Origin: Idiomarinaceae bacterium
GTDB taxonomy: Bacteria; Pseudomonadota; Gammaproteobacteria; Enterobacterales; Alteromonadaceae
Assembly (NCBI GenBank): GCA_002685255.1
Contig: NYWU01000045.1
Location: 1 to 57,868 of the forward strand
DNA length: 57,868 nt
Direction: 5' to 3'
The translations under genes and the position numbers were made by a program. The notes beneath the pieces were generated by a model. The model was given only the letters and a program-made list of their open reading frames with translations. It ran no database searches and had not been told where the DNA came from. Of the stretch, positions 26,844 through 36,122 are shown piece by piece (position 1 is the first letter of the stretch; each line of letters opens with the position of its first letter).

Positions 26844-27190
26844 TTGATGAGCTCCAATACATTTTCTGGCGGACGGCCTAACACGGCTTTATCGCCTTTA
26901 ACCACAATCGGGCGCTCAATCAGCTTTGGGTTGTTAACCATGGCTGTCAGCAAAACGTCATGATCTGATTCATCTGCCAAATTCAGTTCTTTATAGACCG
27001 CTTCTTTAGTGCGCATCAGTTGACGGGGGCTAAGGTCAAGCTTTTGAAGTAAGTTGCTGAGTTCAGCTTGGCTTGGCGGTGTATCTAAATATTTAATGAT
27101 GGTCGGTTCAATACCTTCGTTTTGCAGTAGCTCTAGGGTTTGGCGCGACTTTGAACAACGAGGATTATGGTATATGGTAACTGCAGTCAT
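26840..27190 (-). CDS. yfgD: ArsC/YfgD-family reductase
   Basis: A 116-residue thioredoxin-fold protein of the glutaredoxin-dependent arsenate reductase family. YHNPRCSKSRQTLELL holds the catalytic cysteine C12, with PIVVKGDKAVLGRPPENV near the C-terminus. In E. coli the paralogue yfgD sits between hda and bepA, the same place as here, so the gene is called YfgD-like; true arsenate reduction is not established. First gene of a minus-strand run with wrbA and DUF2069. Confidence 0.9.
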   Translation of the reverse strand: MTAVTIYHNPRCSKSRQTLELLQNEGIEPTIIKYLDTPPSQAELSNLLQKLDLSPRQLMRTKEAVYKELNLADESDHDVLLTAMVNNPKLIERPIVVKGDKAVLGRPPENVLELIK

Positions 27191-27247
27191 CTCAGTTCAC
27201 TCTATTAGTCAAACGATGAAACTTATAATAACGAATACGGGGCAAAT

Positions 27248-27715
27248 ATGAAATTGTCATTGCTAATTGCAAGTGTTTTAACGTTGAGTTTAGTTGCCTG
27301 TTCCAAGGCACCCGATATTCAACTGAATGATGGAAGTGAGATCGATTGGCAAGGCAGCCAAGGCAATACGGTTGTTGTGAACTACTTTGCAGAGTGGTGC
27401 GCGCCGTGTTTACGTGAATTGCCGGAGCTCAATGAGTTCCACCACGACGTTGTGAGCAATGACAGTCAACTGACGTTAGTGGGTATTAGCTTTGACCCGA
27501 TGAATAATCAACAAATTAACGCGTTGGCAGAAAAGCATGGCATCGATTTTCCACTGGCGTTGAGTCAACCTGCACCTCAGTTGCCATTCGATAAGCCCAA
27601 AATGTTACCCGCAACTTACATTGTTGGCCCGGACGGCAAGGTCACAGGACCATTGCTCGGTGAGCAAACTCAAGCGACACTTAACAAAGCAGTCGCAGAG
27701 GCGCGCTCAGAGTAG
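27248..27715 (+). CDS. TlpA-like thioredoxin lipoprotein
   Basis: A 155-residue thiol-disulfide protein. The lipobox LVAC places the lipidated cysteine at C18, so it is anchored facing the periplasm. The redox site is AEWCAPC (C51, C54) and the cis-proline loop is MLPATYIV (P121). It probably reduces or maintains exported disulfides. It stands alone between yfgD and bepA, both on the other strand, and its last nine bases overlap the end of bepA. Confidence 0.9.
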   Translation: MKLSLLIASVLTLSLVACSKAPDIQLNDGSEIDWQGSQGNTVVVNYFAEWCAPCLRELPELNEFHHDVVSNDSQLTLVGISFDPMNNQQINALAEKHGIDFPLALSQPAPQLPFDKPKMLPATYIVGPDGKVTGPLLGEQTQATLNKAVAEARSE

Positions 27716-29182
27716 CCTTTTTAAGCGCTCTTTCTCCGCCCTAAGTTGATCAATACGCGCGTTAAGACGTTTTTCCGTTAACTTGTTTTGTGTGTGGTTT
27801 TGCGCGGTTTGTAGTTGATCGATTGCTAAATCAAAACGGCCACGCAAGGCCAGTGCTTCAGCTCGTGTTTCGTACATGGCAGCGCGATCCGCTGTTCGCT
27901 GATAGGCGTCTGTCAGAAGATCCATAGCAGTTACAGAATCAGGTTCAGTCAACAGGTAGTTGCGGAGCAATTTCACGCCGAGTTCCGCTTCGCCCGAGCG
28001 GATAGCTGCGTTGGCATAGTTCAGAGTGATGACTGGGTCATCAGGGCTCCGCGTGTACTCACGTTTGAGCATGTCCAGTGCCTTTTCATTTTCATCCAGT
28101 GCAAGGTAGATGTCGGTTTGTACGTCAATATAAAAACGATTTCGTGGGTTGCGTTCAATTAAAGGCGCCAGCCATTGTTGTGCCGTTGCTGGATTACTTG
28201 AGTCAAGGGCTCTTATGGCCAAGGCATAGCCACCTGCTTGCTGGTTTATTACGTTCTCGCTCTGGGCCATTTTGACAAACTCACTATTGGGCGTTGTGCG
28301 GGTATAGCGTGCGTCAATACGAGCCTTTGCCAGTTCAAAATCTAAACTTTGTGGTACGTCGCGACGGCCCATGGCTTCGGCACGGGTACGTGTATCCGCA
28401 ATACGTGACTCGGGGACAGGGTGCGTCAACAACATTTCAGGGGGCTTAGATACATAACGATACTGATCGGCTAGGCGACCAAAAAAGTTGGGCGCACCCA
28501 TGGGATCAAAGCCGGCATTAGCCAACGTTGTGATGCCGATGCGATCGGCCTCTTGTTCAAACAAGCGGGTGTAGTTTATTTGTGCTTGGCCAGTAGCGCC
28601 GAGCGTCGTGTAAAGACCTGCGGCTCCTGCTTCTGGGTTGGCGAGCCCCAACAAAATCGAACCAACAACACCGGCAATGGTAAGTGGCATATTCTGCTGT
28701 TGTTCTTCCATGCTTCGCACAATGTGTCGCTGTGTAACGTGCGCAATTTCGTGTCCCAACACGGCAGCCAGCTCAGACTCGTTGCGAGCTTGTTGAATCA
28801 GCCCGGTGTGCACACCGACGTAGCCCCCCATAAAAGCAAAGGCGTTTATTTCGTTGATGTTGAGCCAAAAAAAAGAAAACGGATACCGTACGTTATCGGC
28901 ATTACGGATAAGGCGTTGCCCGACATCCTTCAAGTAACTATTTAATACCGGGTCTTGAATGATAGGCGCAGAAGCGCGCAGCTGGCGCATGTAATAATCG
29001 CCAACCACTTTTTCGCGCTCAATACTCATAAACCCAGCACCCGTGGTACCAATTTCTGGTAGGTTCCGTTGTTGAGCGTATGCTTTAGGTACTTCGAACG
29101 CGGTTGGCAGCGCCATCATGAGCGCTAGGGTAATACCACTTGTCATTGAGCGCTGAAATTTTTTTAGGTACAACATTCGCAT
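27707..29182 (-). CDS. bepA: Outer-membrane assembly protease/chaperone BepA (M48)
   Basis: Periplasmic zinc metalloprotease of 491 residues that promotes or degrades stalled outer-membrane proteins such as LptD. After a signal peptide (about residues 10-36) comes the M48 domain: VLGHEIAHVTQRH with HEIAH at 144-148 and FEQEADRIGI with the third zinc ligand glutamate near 209. The C-terminal half carries TPR repeats and ends in a charged coiled helix. It is next to perM and yfgD as in E. coli. Confidence 0.95.
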   Translation of the reverse strand: MRMLYLKKFQRSMTSGITLALMMALPTAFEVPKAYAQQRNLPEIGTTGAGFMSIEREKVVGDYYMRQLRASAPIIQDPVLNSYLKDVGQRLIRNADNVRYPFSFFWLNINEINAFAFMGGYVGVHTGLIQQARNESELAAVLGHEIAHVTQRHIVRSMEEQQQNMPLTIAGVVGSILLGLANPEAGAAGLYTTLGATGQAQINYTRLFEQEADRIGITTLANAGFDPMGAPNFFGRLADQYRYVSKPPEMLLTHPVPESRIADTRTRAEAMGRRDVPQSLDFELAKARIDARYTRTTPNSEFVKMAQSENVINQQAGGYALAIRALDSSNPATAQQWLAPLIERNPRNRFYIDVQTDIYLALDENEKALDMLKREYTRSPDDPVITLNYANAAIRSGEAELGVKLLRNYLLTEPDSVTAMDLLTDAYQRTADRAAMYETRAEALALRGRFDLAIDQLQTAQNHTQNKLTEKRLNARIDQLRAEKERLKRLL

Positions 29183-29312
29183 TAACCGCTGTTATGACGC
29201 AATATGCTACGTAGAGTCATTAATTTACAATAAGTTCCTTTTCTACTCTATGGTGTTACCGTAAGATTGCAAGCATCGTGAGTCATTAATCACACCGAAC
29301 AGGAAGCTCGGC

Positions 29313-30389
29313 ATGTTCCAATATATTCAGCAGTGGTATCGGAATAAGTTTTCAGATCCGAATGCGGTTACATTATTTTTGTTACTGGTCGTTTCGGTTT
29401 TACTGATTGTATTTTTCGGTGGGATTTTAGCGCCCATATTAGCGGCGATTGCCCTGGCGTATCTGCTCGATTGGCCCGTTAATCGCTTAATCGATGCCGG
29501 CGTTGGGCGATTACCAGCGACCATTATCGTGATGAGCTTCACCGTCTGTATAGCAACCTTGTGCCTACTCACCTTAGTACCCGTGGTATGGCAACAAAGT
29601 ACTACACTGATACGCGAGATGCCAGATATGCTTGCCAACCTGCAGGTCTGGCTACATAAGCTGCCAGAGCTGTTCCCTTCAGTCATCGATGAGGCGCAAA
29701 TTACTGAATTGATGCAAACCGTCAAACGGCGTGTTGTCGGGCTCGGTGAGCAGCTATTAACGAGTTCATTGACTTCACTCGTCAATGTAATGGCGATGCT
29801 GGTGTACTTAATCGTTGTACCGTTGCTGGTGTTCTTTATGTTGAAAGACAGAGACGTACTGTTAGCTCATGTCAGCCGCGTGTTACCGACCAACCGCCGT
29901 CTAATCACGCAGGTCGGTCAAGAGATGAACTTGCAGATCATGAATTACATTCGAGGTAAGGCGATTGAAGTGATCGTGGTCGCCGTGACTTCTTTTGCTG
30001 TATTTTTCGCATTCGATTTACGTTACACCACATTGCTCTCGATTCTGGTTGGGTTGTCAGTACTGATTCCCTATATCGGTGCTGTTGTGGTGACTATTCC
30101 AGTCGCTTTAGTCGCGTTATTCCAGTTTGGTGCTACGGGGCCATTCGTCTATGTGATGATAGGTTATCTTATCATTCAAGCGCTCGACGGAAACGTATTG
30201 GTGCCATTGTTGTTCTCTGAAGCGGTCAGTCTAAACCCGGTGTATATCATTGCAGCTGTACTGGTTTTCGGCGGTATTTGGGGATTTTGGGGTGTGTTCT
30301 TTGCGATACCGCTAGCCAGCTTGGTGAAGGCTGTGATTACCGCGTGGTCGAGTCGCGATGCGTTATTTCAGCACGATGAGGTGCAGTAG
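29313..30389 (+). CDS. perM: AI-2E family transporter PerM
   Basis: A 358-residue membrane protein of the AI-2E/PerM family with about eight helices. Family features are AAIALAYLLDWPVNRL at the start, VYLIVVPLLVFFMLKDRD, LVGLSVLIPYIGAVVVTIP and the C-terminal VLVFGGIWGFWGVFFAIPLA. Substrate unknown; some relatives export AI-2 and others move ions. CAGGAAG lies before the ATG. It is divergent from bepA and convergent with bcp. Confidence 0.9.
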   Translation: MFQYIQQWYRNKFSDPNAVTLFLLLVVSVLLIVFFGGILAPILAAIALAYLLDWPVNRLIDAGVGRLPATIIVMSFTVCIATLCLLTLVPVVWQQSTTLIREMPDMLANLQVWLHKLPELFPSVIDEAQITELMQTVKRRVVGLGEQLLTSSLTSLVNVMAMLVYLIVVPLLVFFMLKDRDVLLAHVSRVLPTNRRLITQVGQEMNLQIMNYIRGKAIEVIVVAVTSFAVFFAFDLRYTTLLSILVGLSVLIPYIGAVVVTIPVALVALFQFGATGPFVYVMIGYLIIQALDGNVLVPLLFSEAVSLNPVYIIAAVLVFGGIWGFWGVFFAIPLASLVKAVITAWSSRDALFQHDEVQ

Positions 30390-30392
30390 AAT

Positions 30393-30425
30393 TGCAGGCA
30401 AAACGCTGGTTGCGTCTTGCCTGCA
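30393..30425. terminator. Hairpin between convergent perM and bcp
   Basis: Outer arms TGCAGGCAA (30393-30401) and TTGCCTGCA (30417-30425) plus inner ACGC/GCGT (30403-30406, 30412-30415) make a long stem with a one-base bulge and a small loop. No U-tract follows in either direction, so it may be a Rho-linked or protective 3' structure. Confidence 0.45.
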
Positions 30426-30431
30426 CCGAAT

Positions 30432-30902
30432 TTAGCTTTGCTCTAAATGGTCAAGTACGACTTGGTGGTGCTCTTTAGTTTTGAATTTATCAAATACGTG
30501 GCTGACGGTACCATCTTGCTCAACTAAAAAGCTAATGCGGTGGATGCCATCGTACTCTTTACCCATAAACTTTTTCGGTCCCCAGACGCCGAACTGATCA
30601 GCAACGGCGTGATCCTCGTCACTGAGTAAGGTGAAGTTAAGTTCATCACGCTCGGTAAACTTGGCCAAACGTTTCGGTGCATCAGGACTGATACCGATTG
30701 ATACGACATTGTGCTTGAGTAGACTTTCTTTCTCATCGCGCAGATTTTGCGCTTGCACAGTGCAGCCCGGTGTCATTGCCTTGGGATAGAAATACACCAA
30801 CACGCGATGCTCTTTCAGCAAGTCGTGTAGAGATACTTTTTCTTCATTTTTATCTAAAAGTTCAAAGTTAGGTGCTTTGTCACCTGCTTGCAATCGTTCC
30901 AT
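30432..30902 (-). CDS. bcp: Thiol peroxidase Bcp, single-cysteine form
   Basis: Bacterioferritin comigratory-type peroxiredoxin, 156 residues, reducing hydroperoxides. VYFYPKAMTPGCTVQ holds the peroxidatic C47, and YDGIHRISFLVEQDG is typical. E. coli Bcp has a resolving cysteine five residues later (TVQACGLRD); here the segment is TVQAQNLRD and C47 is the only cysteine in the protein, so a 1-Cys mechanism with an external thiol is predicted. AGGAG precedes the ATG. In E. coli gcvR lies between bcp and dapA; it is absent here. Confidence 0.93.
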   Translation of the reverse strand: MERLQAGDKAPNFELLDKNEEKVSLHDLLKEHRVLVYFYPKAMTPGCTVQAQNLRDEKESLLKHNVVSIGISPDAPKRLAKFTERDELNFTLLSDEDHAVADQFGVWGPKKFMGKEYDGIHRISFLVEQDGTVSHVFDKFKTKEHHQVVLDHLEQS

Positions 30903-30969
30903 TTTCGACTCCTGCGAATGAATATCCAGTGTATATATGATAGCGAAGCTAAGTTTGGATTAAAATGAA

Positions 30970-31038
30970 GGGAACAAATTGCTTGCTATGTGTTCCTAGT
31001 CTTGTGTTTATTTGGGGCTACCAGTAACATTAGGCCCC
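30970..31038 (+). promoter_or_regulatory. Structured leader upstream of dapA
   Basis: Two hairpins can be drawn in the 159-base gap before dapA: GGGAACA (30970-30976) with TGTTCCT (30991-30997), and GGGGCTA (31014-31020) with TAGGCCCC (31031-31038, one bulge). No T-run follows. The sequence does not resemble the lysine riboswitch found before lysC. The role is unknown. Confidence 0.35.
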
Positions 31039-31061
31039 ATGATTAGGAATTTGGAGCCTAT

Positions 31062-31940
31062 ATGTTAACAGGTAGTATTGTTGCCTTGGTGACGCCGCTA
31101 ACTAAGCATGGAAATATTGACTATAACGAACTCGAAGAACTCGTCAATTTCCATGTAGAGTCTGGTACAGATGCGATCGTGGCGGTTGGGACGACAGGAG
31201 AGTCAACGACACTTAGCCATGAAGAACATATTGATGTGGTTGCAGCGATGGTTGAACTTGCCGATGGCCGCATTAAAGTGATTGGTGGAAATGGTTCGAA
31301 CTCAACCTCGGAAGCCGTTCAACTCACAGAAAAAATGACTCACTTTGGCGTTGATGGGTTTCTCAACGTTACACCTTACTATAACAAACCCTCAGTAGAA
31401 GGCCTTATTGCGCATTATACAGCGTGCGCTGAGGCATCCGATAAACCACAAATTTTATATAATGTCCCAGGCCGAACGGCTTTAGATATGCCCCCAGAAG
31501 TGGTTGAAAGATTAGCTGAGATTGATAATGTCATTGGCATTAAAGAAGCAACGGGCGATGTAACGCGCGTTGAGGAATTGAAACGCCGTTGTGGCAATCA
31601 GTTTATCTTGTTGAGTGGGGATGATCCGACTGCGTGTGAATTTATGTTACGCGGAGGCCATGGTGTTATTAGCGTAACGGCTAACGTCGTTCCCTCACAG
31701 ATAAAAGCCTTAGTTGATGCGGCAACGCGCGGTGAGCGCGAAAAAGCGGAGCAGATTGATGCCCAGCTGCGTGACCTAAATAACGCGTTGTTTATTGAGT
31801 CCAACCCTATTCCAGTAAAGTGGGCTTTGGCTTTGATGGGAAAATGCAGCGCCAATTACCGCTTGCCATTGACCCCACCAAGCGAAGATAGCCAGCTTGT
31901 TATAGAACGCTCACTGAATCAATTACACCTACTTAAGTAG
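31062..31940 (+). CDS. dapA: 4-hydroxy-tetrahydrodipicolinate synthase
   Basis: First committed enzyme of the lysine/diaminopimelate branch, condensing aspartate semialdehyde with pyruvate. The 292 residues match E. coli exactly. GTTGESTTL binds the pyruvate carboxylate, YNVPGRTALDM carries the active-site tyrosine, and IGIKEATGD gives the Schiff-base lysine K161. GGAG lies before the ATG. bamC begins 11 bases later, the dapA-bamC pair of E. coli. Confidence 0.97.
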   Translation: MLTGSIVALVTPLTKHGNIDYNELEELVNFHVESGTDAIVAVGTTGESTTLSHEEHIDVVAAMVELADGRIKVIGGNGSNSTSEAVQLTEKMTHFGVDGFLNVTPYYNKPSVEGLIAHYTACAEASDKPQILYNVPGRTALDMPPEVVERLAEIDNVIGIKEATGDVTRVEELKRRCGNQFILLSGDDPTACEFMLRGGHGVISVTANVVPSQIKALVDAATRGEREKAEQIDAQLRDLNNALFIESNPIPVKWALALMGKCSANYRLPLTPPSEDSQLVIERSLNQLHLLK

Positions 31941-31951
31941 CAGGAGTGGAA

Positions 31952-33049
31952 ATGAATTTTCGCCGTACAGCCATCGTGACGTCGTTGGCGACGATAACCC
32001 TCGCATCGTGTAGCTCGATCGAAAAAGAGCAGCCGAATGGCGACTTTGAATACGTAGAGCTTAACCAACGCCAAGAGTTGACGGTGCCGTCTAACTTAGA
32101 GACTCCAGATTACAGCAACACGTATAACATTCCACCTGCTGACGTTGCGGGTCCAGTAGGCGAGGATGTTCGTGTGGTATCGCCTCGACAGGTTCATCCA
32201 GTGGCTTTAGGTAGCCGTGTTTTAGAAAATGAAGACGAGCCTCGTGTCTATTTCGACCTCGTTGAAGGCATGCCTGATACCGTCGCAAATACAGTGTGGA
32301 AGGCGGCAGACCAAGTATTGCAGCGCAAAGGGTTAACCTATACGCAAACCGGCGAGAATCAATGGACGACAGAATCGCTCACGATTCAAGATGAATACGA
32401 AGTTGAAGGTGAGGATAGCTCTTGGTTTTTTGGTGATGACGAAACAACAGTATCGTTACAACAAAGTTTCCGTTATGTGCTGACACAAGCACCTGAGAGT
32501 CACGGAAGAACGACTGCGTTGGAAGTGGCGTTGGATGATGTGTCGCAAACGGTCAATGGCGAGAGCGTCGATATGTCAGAGCTGACGCAACATAACTTAG
32601 CAGTTGATTTAGTGAACAAGGTTGTATCTCAAGTCAACCGTGTGCACCAACAGTCAATCCAGCAGATTCGAGAGGCGGGTGTGCCTATTTCGGTAGGAAG
32701 CAATGCGAAACAGCAGCCTGCTTATATTGTTGAGTTGGACTTTGACGATGCATGGGTATTAACAGGTCAAGCGTTGGAGCAAATTGGCTTAGCGATTGAT
32801 GACTTGAACCGTGAAGCGGGTACGTATTTCGTTGAATATTCAGAACCTGATTCAGGCTTCCTATTCATCGGGGGCGATGATTATGATTCGCTGAATATCC
32901 CAGAGGGTGAATATGAAGTTCGATTAGTCGAGTTTGGTGACGATACCGCAATCACCGTTTGGTCAAACGATGAAGTAGTCGATCAAGCGTGGCTCGAGTC
33001 GGTCAAGCCAGCTTTTGAGAAAGCATTAAAAGTAGCAAGTCAACAGTAA
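31952..33049 (+). CDS. bamC: Outer-membrane assembly lipoprotein BamC
   Basis: Lipoprotein component of the BAM complex, which inserts beta-barrel proteins. The 365 residues start with a lipoprotein signal ending in TLASC (C20). An unstructured N-terminal stretch with [15 protein letters not shown] follows, then two helix-grip domains (about residues 95-210 and 230-345). AGGAG precedes the ATG at 31952; a GTG six bases earlier is less likely. Cotranscribed with dapA and purC as in E. coli. Confidence 0.92.
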   Translation: MNFRRTAIVTSLATITLASCSSIEKEQPNGDFEYVELNQRQELTVPSNLETPDYSNTYNIPPADVAGPVGEDVRVVSPRQVHPVALGSRVLENEDEPRVYFDLVEGMPDTVANTVWKAADQVLQRKGLTYTQTGENQWTTESLTIQDEYEVEGEDSSWFFGDDETTVSLQQSFRYVLTQAPESHGRTTALEVALDDVSQTVNGESVDMSELTQHNLAVDLVNKVVSQVNRVHQQSIQQIREAGVPISVGSNAKQQPAYIVELDFDDAWVLTGQALEQIGLAIDDLNREAGTYFVEYSEPDSGFLFIGGDDYDSLNIPEGEYEVRLVEFGDDTAITVWSNDEVVDQAWLESVKPAFEKALKVASQQ

Positions 33050-33063
33050 AGGCGACACAACCT

Positions 33064-33777
33064 ATGGAAAAACGTAACGAGCTGTATCGTGGTAAGGCAA
33101 AAACCGTTTATACAACGGACGACCCATCACGGTTGGTGTTGGAGTTCCGCAATGACACGTCCGCATTTGATGGGGAAAAAGTGGAACAACTTGAAGATAA
33201 AGGAATGGTTAATAATCGTTTCAACCATTTCATCATGACGCAATTGGAAAACGCAGGCATTCCAACACAGCTGGATGAATTACTAAGCGATACGGAATCT
33301 CTGGTCAAGAAACTCGATATGATTCCGGTCGAGTGCGTTGTTCGTAATGTTGCCGCGGGCTCGTTGGTTCGTCGCTTAGGTGTGGAAGAGGGCAAAATCT
33401 TAAACCCGCCGACTTTTGAGTTCTTTTTGAAAAACGACGCTTTGCATGATCCGATGGTCAACGAATACCACATCGAAGCATTTGGTTGGGCAACCAAGGC
33501 ACAAATCGAGCAAATGAAAGCACTGACGTTTAAGGTCAACTCGGTACTGAAGTCACTGTTCGAGCAAGCTGGTCTTTTGTTAGTTGACTACAAACTTGAG
33601 TTCGGCGTATTCGATGGTGAACTGGTGTTAGGTGACGAGTTTACTCCAGACGGGTGTCGACTGTGGGACGCTGAAACTCGAGAAAAACTAGATAAAGACC
33701 GTTTCCGTCAAGGGCTCGGCGGTGTCGTTGAGGCCTACAAAGAAGTCGGTCAGCGTTTGGGTGTCCAGTTCTCATAG
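33064..33777 (+). CDS. purC: SAICAR synthetase
   Basis: Purine synthesis enzyme ligating CAIR and aspartate, 237 residues, identical in length to E. coli Pur[21 protein letters not shown] starts the ATP site, [18 protein letters not shown] near residue 95 and [13 protein letters not shown] near 177 are signatures, and [12 protein letters not shown] binds substrate. It lies 14 bases after bamC. Its terminator reaches into the opposing small gene. Confidence 0.97.
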   Translation: MEKRNELYRGKAKTVYTTDDPSRLVLEFRNDTSAFDGEKVEQLEDKGMVNNRFNHFIMTQLENAGIPTQLDELLSDTESLVKKLDMIPVECVVRNVAAGSLVRRLGVEEGKILNPPTFEFFLKNDALHDPMVNEYHIEAFGWATKAQIEQMKALTFKVNSVLKSLFEQAGLLLVDYKLEFGVFDGELVLGDEFTPDGCRLWDAETREKLDKDRFRQGLGGVVEAYKEVGQRLGVQFS

Positions 33778-33797
33778 GTTAGACCGCTGACCCGAAT

Positions 33798-33950
33798 TTA
33801 CTGTTTAGATGAGTCGTCCTTAGAATCTTCTTTGGGCGACTCTTTTTTGGTCGGCCACTTAAATTTACTGCTGTACTTGAGTACCATGAGGTTACTCAGT
33901 ACAACGCCAACAACTAATAAGATAATTAACCACACCCAATGGTCTTGCAT
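33798..33950 (-). CDS. Small membrane protein, DUF2897-like
   Basis: A 50-residue gene read directly from the minus strand. It begins MQDHWVWLIILLVVGVVLSN, a single membrane helix (about residues 5-24), followed by a basic segment YSSKFKWPTKK and an acidic/Ser/Lys tail ESPKEDSKDDSSKQ. This layout fits the DUF2897 family. It sits two bases downstream of the M15 peptidase gene on the same strand, so it is the last gene of the yffB-dapE run. The purC terminator lies within its 3' half on the other strand. Confidence 0.65.
   Translation of the reverse strand: MQDHWVWLIILLVVGVVLSNLMVLKYSSKFKWPTKKESPKEDSKDDSSKQ
33811..33848 (+). terminator. purC terminator inside the opposing small gene
   Basis: A 9-bp stem with one G-T pair (GAGTCGTCC 33811-33819, GGGCGACTC 33834-33842) and a 14-base loop is followed directly by six T. 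It stands 33 bases after the purC stop and within codons of the minus-strand small membrane protein gene. Confidence 0.8.
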
Positions 33951-33952
33951 AA

Positions 33953-34642
33953 TTAGCCTCCCTGACTACTCTCACAGATGGTATCAAAATAACGCCGCTT
34001 AATGGTTTCTAGGTGCGTAAGGATGATTGTTTTTCCCTCAATATCAGCGCGTTCTATGGCTTCCGCAAGCTCGCCTACTGTAAGTAGGTCCTGTAATTGT
34101 TGAGCCAGTGGTTGATAGCTAAGATGCCACGGCTCGCGTGCAACGCCCCCTTGATATACTCGGTATGGGAAGAAAAAGCCATAGTCATGGGCGTGTGCTT
34201 TCAACCAACTCCAGAGCTGATAACACGGCGCATTGATATCTTCGTATTCTGCCGGAATTAACTGCAACGGACTATCCTCTGTAAAACCCGATGGATCCCA
34301 TATGTCTATATCAGTCCCCCAGTGGTGTCGACTTGCACCTGGTAAAGCGGACCAATGCAAAATCGCATGGAGCTTTTCTTCGTCATTCAGTTTGTCAGTC
34401 TTTAAGGGCTGACCGTCGATATCGTTGATGACGCGTTCACCGCGCCATTTTCGGTTCCAAATCATGCGTTGACGGTCAAAGCTACGGAAGGCCGAGGCAA
34501 TCGCTAAGCTAATGCCGTCGTGCTTAGCAGCAGCCTGCATATTTAAAAAAGCCTGTGCGGCTAATGGATGTAGCAAATGACCCTCGGGCATTCTCTGCAA
34601 ATGGTCTTCCATCAAACCAAGACGCTGCATCACAGTCATCAT
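33953..34642 (-). CDS. M15 family D-Ala-D-Ala carboxypeptidase-like protein
   Basis: A 229-residue VanY/DdpX-like zinc peptidase. [14 protein letters not shown] supplies a histidine and aspartate ligand (about residue 108) and [10 protein letters not shown] the third histidine; the preceding [17 protein letters not shown] is the usual substrate-side motif. It lacks an obvious signal peptide, so its place of action is unclear; it might trim muropeptides in the cytoplasm or be exported differently. It overlaps dapE by four bases (ATGA type), linking wall-precursor synthesis and turnover. Confidence 0.87.
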   Translation of the reverse strand: MMTVMQRLGLMEDHLQRMPEGHLLHPLAAQAFLNMQAAAKHDGISLAIASAFRSFDRQRMIWNRKWRGERVINDIDGQPLKTDKLNDEEKLHAILHWSALPGASRHHWGTDIDIWDPSGFTEDSPLQLIPAEYEDINAPCYQLWSWLKAHAHDYGFFFPYRVYQGGVAREPWHLSYQPLAQQLQDLLTVGELAEAIERADIEGKTIILTHLETIKRRYFDTICESSQGG

Positions 34643-35778
34643 AAGGCGCTTCCCATTCTTTTTAAAATCGCTTGATACACATCAGTTAATTTCTCCAAGT
34701 CGCTGATCTTAACGCACTCATCGATCTTATGAATGGTGGCATTAACCGGACCGAGTTCAACCAGTTGTGCACCTGTTGGAGCAATAAAGCGACCATCGGA
34801 GGTACCTCCCGCTGTCGACAGCTGAGTTGAATATCCGCAGATTTCCGTGATTGCATACTGTACGGTATCAATTAATGAACCTTTTTCGGTTAAAAATGCG
34901 GGACCGTTCAGTTTCCAGTTGAGTCGATAGTTAAGGTGGTGCGCTTCGAGTATCGCTTCCACTCGTTGCTTTAATTGTTCAGCAGTCGACTCAGTCGAAA
35001 AACGAAAGTTAAACTCAACATCTAACCGATCGGGGATCACATTGCCTGCGCCGGTGCCCGCATTAATATTAGAAACCTGAAAGGTAGTGGGGGGAAAATA
35101 GTCGTTGCCATCATCCCAGTGTGTTTGCACCAATTCTGCCAGTGCACTAGAAGCCTTGTGAACGGGGTTTTCAGCGAGGTGTGGGTAAGCCACATGACCT
35201 TGCACACCGATAACGCTGAGTGAGCCTGACAGACTCCCTCTGCGACCATTTTTAACGACATCACCCAGTTTTTCAGTGCTTGAGGGCTCGCCGACGATAC
35301 ACCATGTGATTTTTTCGTTACGTGCCTCGAGCGTTTCCATGACACGTTTAGTGCCATTAATAAATGGACCTTCCTCATCACTTGTAATTAAAAATGCAAG
35401 ATCAAACGGCGGCTCATCAACCGCTTTTAGATAACGTTCAACAGCAACAATCATTGCTGCCAGACTGCCTTTCATATCCGCAGCGCCGCGACCATATAGG
35501 TAACCCTGATGTTCAGTTGGTTCGAATGGTGGAAACAACCAATCATTAGGATCGCCCGGCGGCACAACGTCAGTATGGCCAGCGAAGCATAGCACGGGTT
35601 TGCCTTGACCGTATCGAGCCCATAAGTTGGTGGTATCATCAAATACCATCGTTTCGAGTTCGAACCCGAGTGCCTTTAGCCGATCACCTAATAGTACTTG
35701 GCAGCCCTCATCGGCAGGCGTAATCGATGGACGCTCCAATAACGATTTGGCCAGTTGTAACGTTTCGCTGCTAGACAT
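34639..35778 (-). CDS. dapE: Succinyl-diaminopimelate desuccinylase
   Basis: Zinc hydrolase releasing LL-diaminopimelate, 379 residues. The metal ligands are visible as [13 protein letters not shown] (H68, with D70) and [14 protein letters not shown] (D101); the catalytic glutamate lies in ITSDEEGPF. The ATG at 35778 shares a base with the yffB stop; two upstream in-frame ATGs would overlap yffB more and add no family sequence. The yffB-dapE pair is also found in E. coli. Confidence 0.96.
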   Translation of the reverse strand: MSSSETLQLAKSLLERPSITPADEGCQVLLGDRLKALGFELETMVFDDTTNLWARYGQGKPVLCFAGHTDVVPPGDPNDWLFPPFEPTEHQGYLYGRGAADMKGSLAAMIVAVERYLKAVDEPPFDLAFLITSDEEGPFINGTKRVMETLEARNEKITWCIVGEPSSTEKLGDVVKNGRRGSLSGSLSVIGVQGHVAYPHLAENPVHKASSALAELVQTHWDDGNDYFPPTTFQVSNINAGTGAGNVIPDRLDVEFNFRFSTESTAEQLKQRVEAILEAHHLNYRLNWKLNGPAFLTEKGSLIDTVQYAITEICGYSTQLSTAGGTSDGRFIAPTGAQLVELGPVNATIHKIDECVKISDLEKLTDVYQAILKRMGSAL

Positions 35779-36122
35779 TAGGCTAACCATGCCTCCCACT
35801 GTTGCGCATTAAATCCAACTTGCATCTCGTCGTCTGCTTCAACGAGTGGGCGCTTAAATAGCGTGGGTTGCTCGACGATAAGTTGACTGACGGCATTGTG
35901 GTTACTCAGGTCGCGTTGCGATTCATCGAGTTGGCGCCAACTTGTACTGCGTTTATTAACTAGTTGCTCAGCGGGGATCTTTGCCAACCAGCTTTCCACC
36001 TCTTCGGTGCTCAGGGGAGTTTCACGAACATCACGAAACTGATATGCGATGTGATTTTGTTCAAGCCACTTTAATGCTTTTTTTACCGTGTCACAGTTTT
36101 TAATGCCATGCACTTTGATCAT
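35778..36122 (-). CDS. yffB: YffB, Spx/ArsC-like protein
   Basis: A 114-residue thioredoxin-fold protein. It starts [20 protein letters not shown] with the single conserved cysteine C10 of the Spx/YffB type, and has [16 protein letters not shown] in the C-terminal half. No enzymatic role is established for this family. It overlaps the EIIA-like gene upstream by four bases and dapE downstream by one. Confidence 0.9.
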   Translation of the reverse strand: MIKVHGIKNCDTVKKALKWLEQNHIAYQFRDVRETPLSTEEVESWLAKIPAEQLVNKRSTSWRQLDESQRDLSNHNAVSQLIVEQPTLFKRPLVEADDEMQVGFNAQQWEAWLA

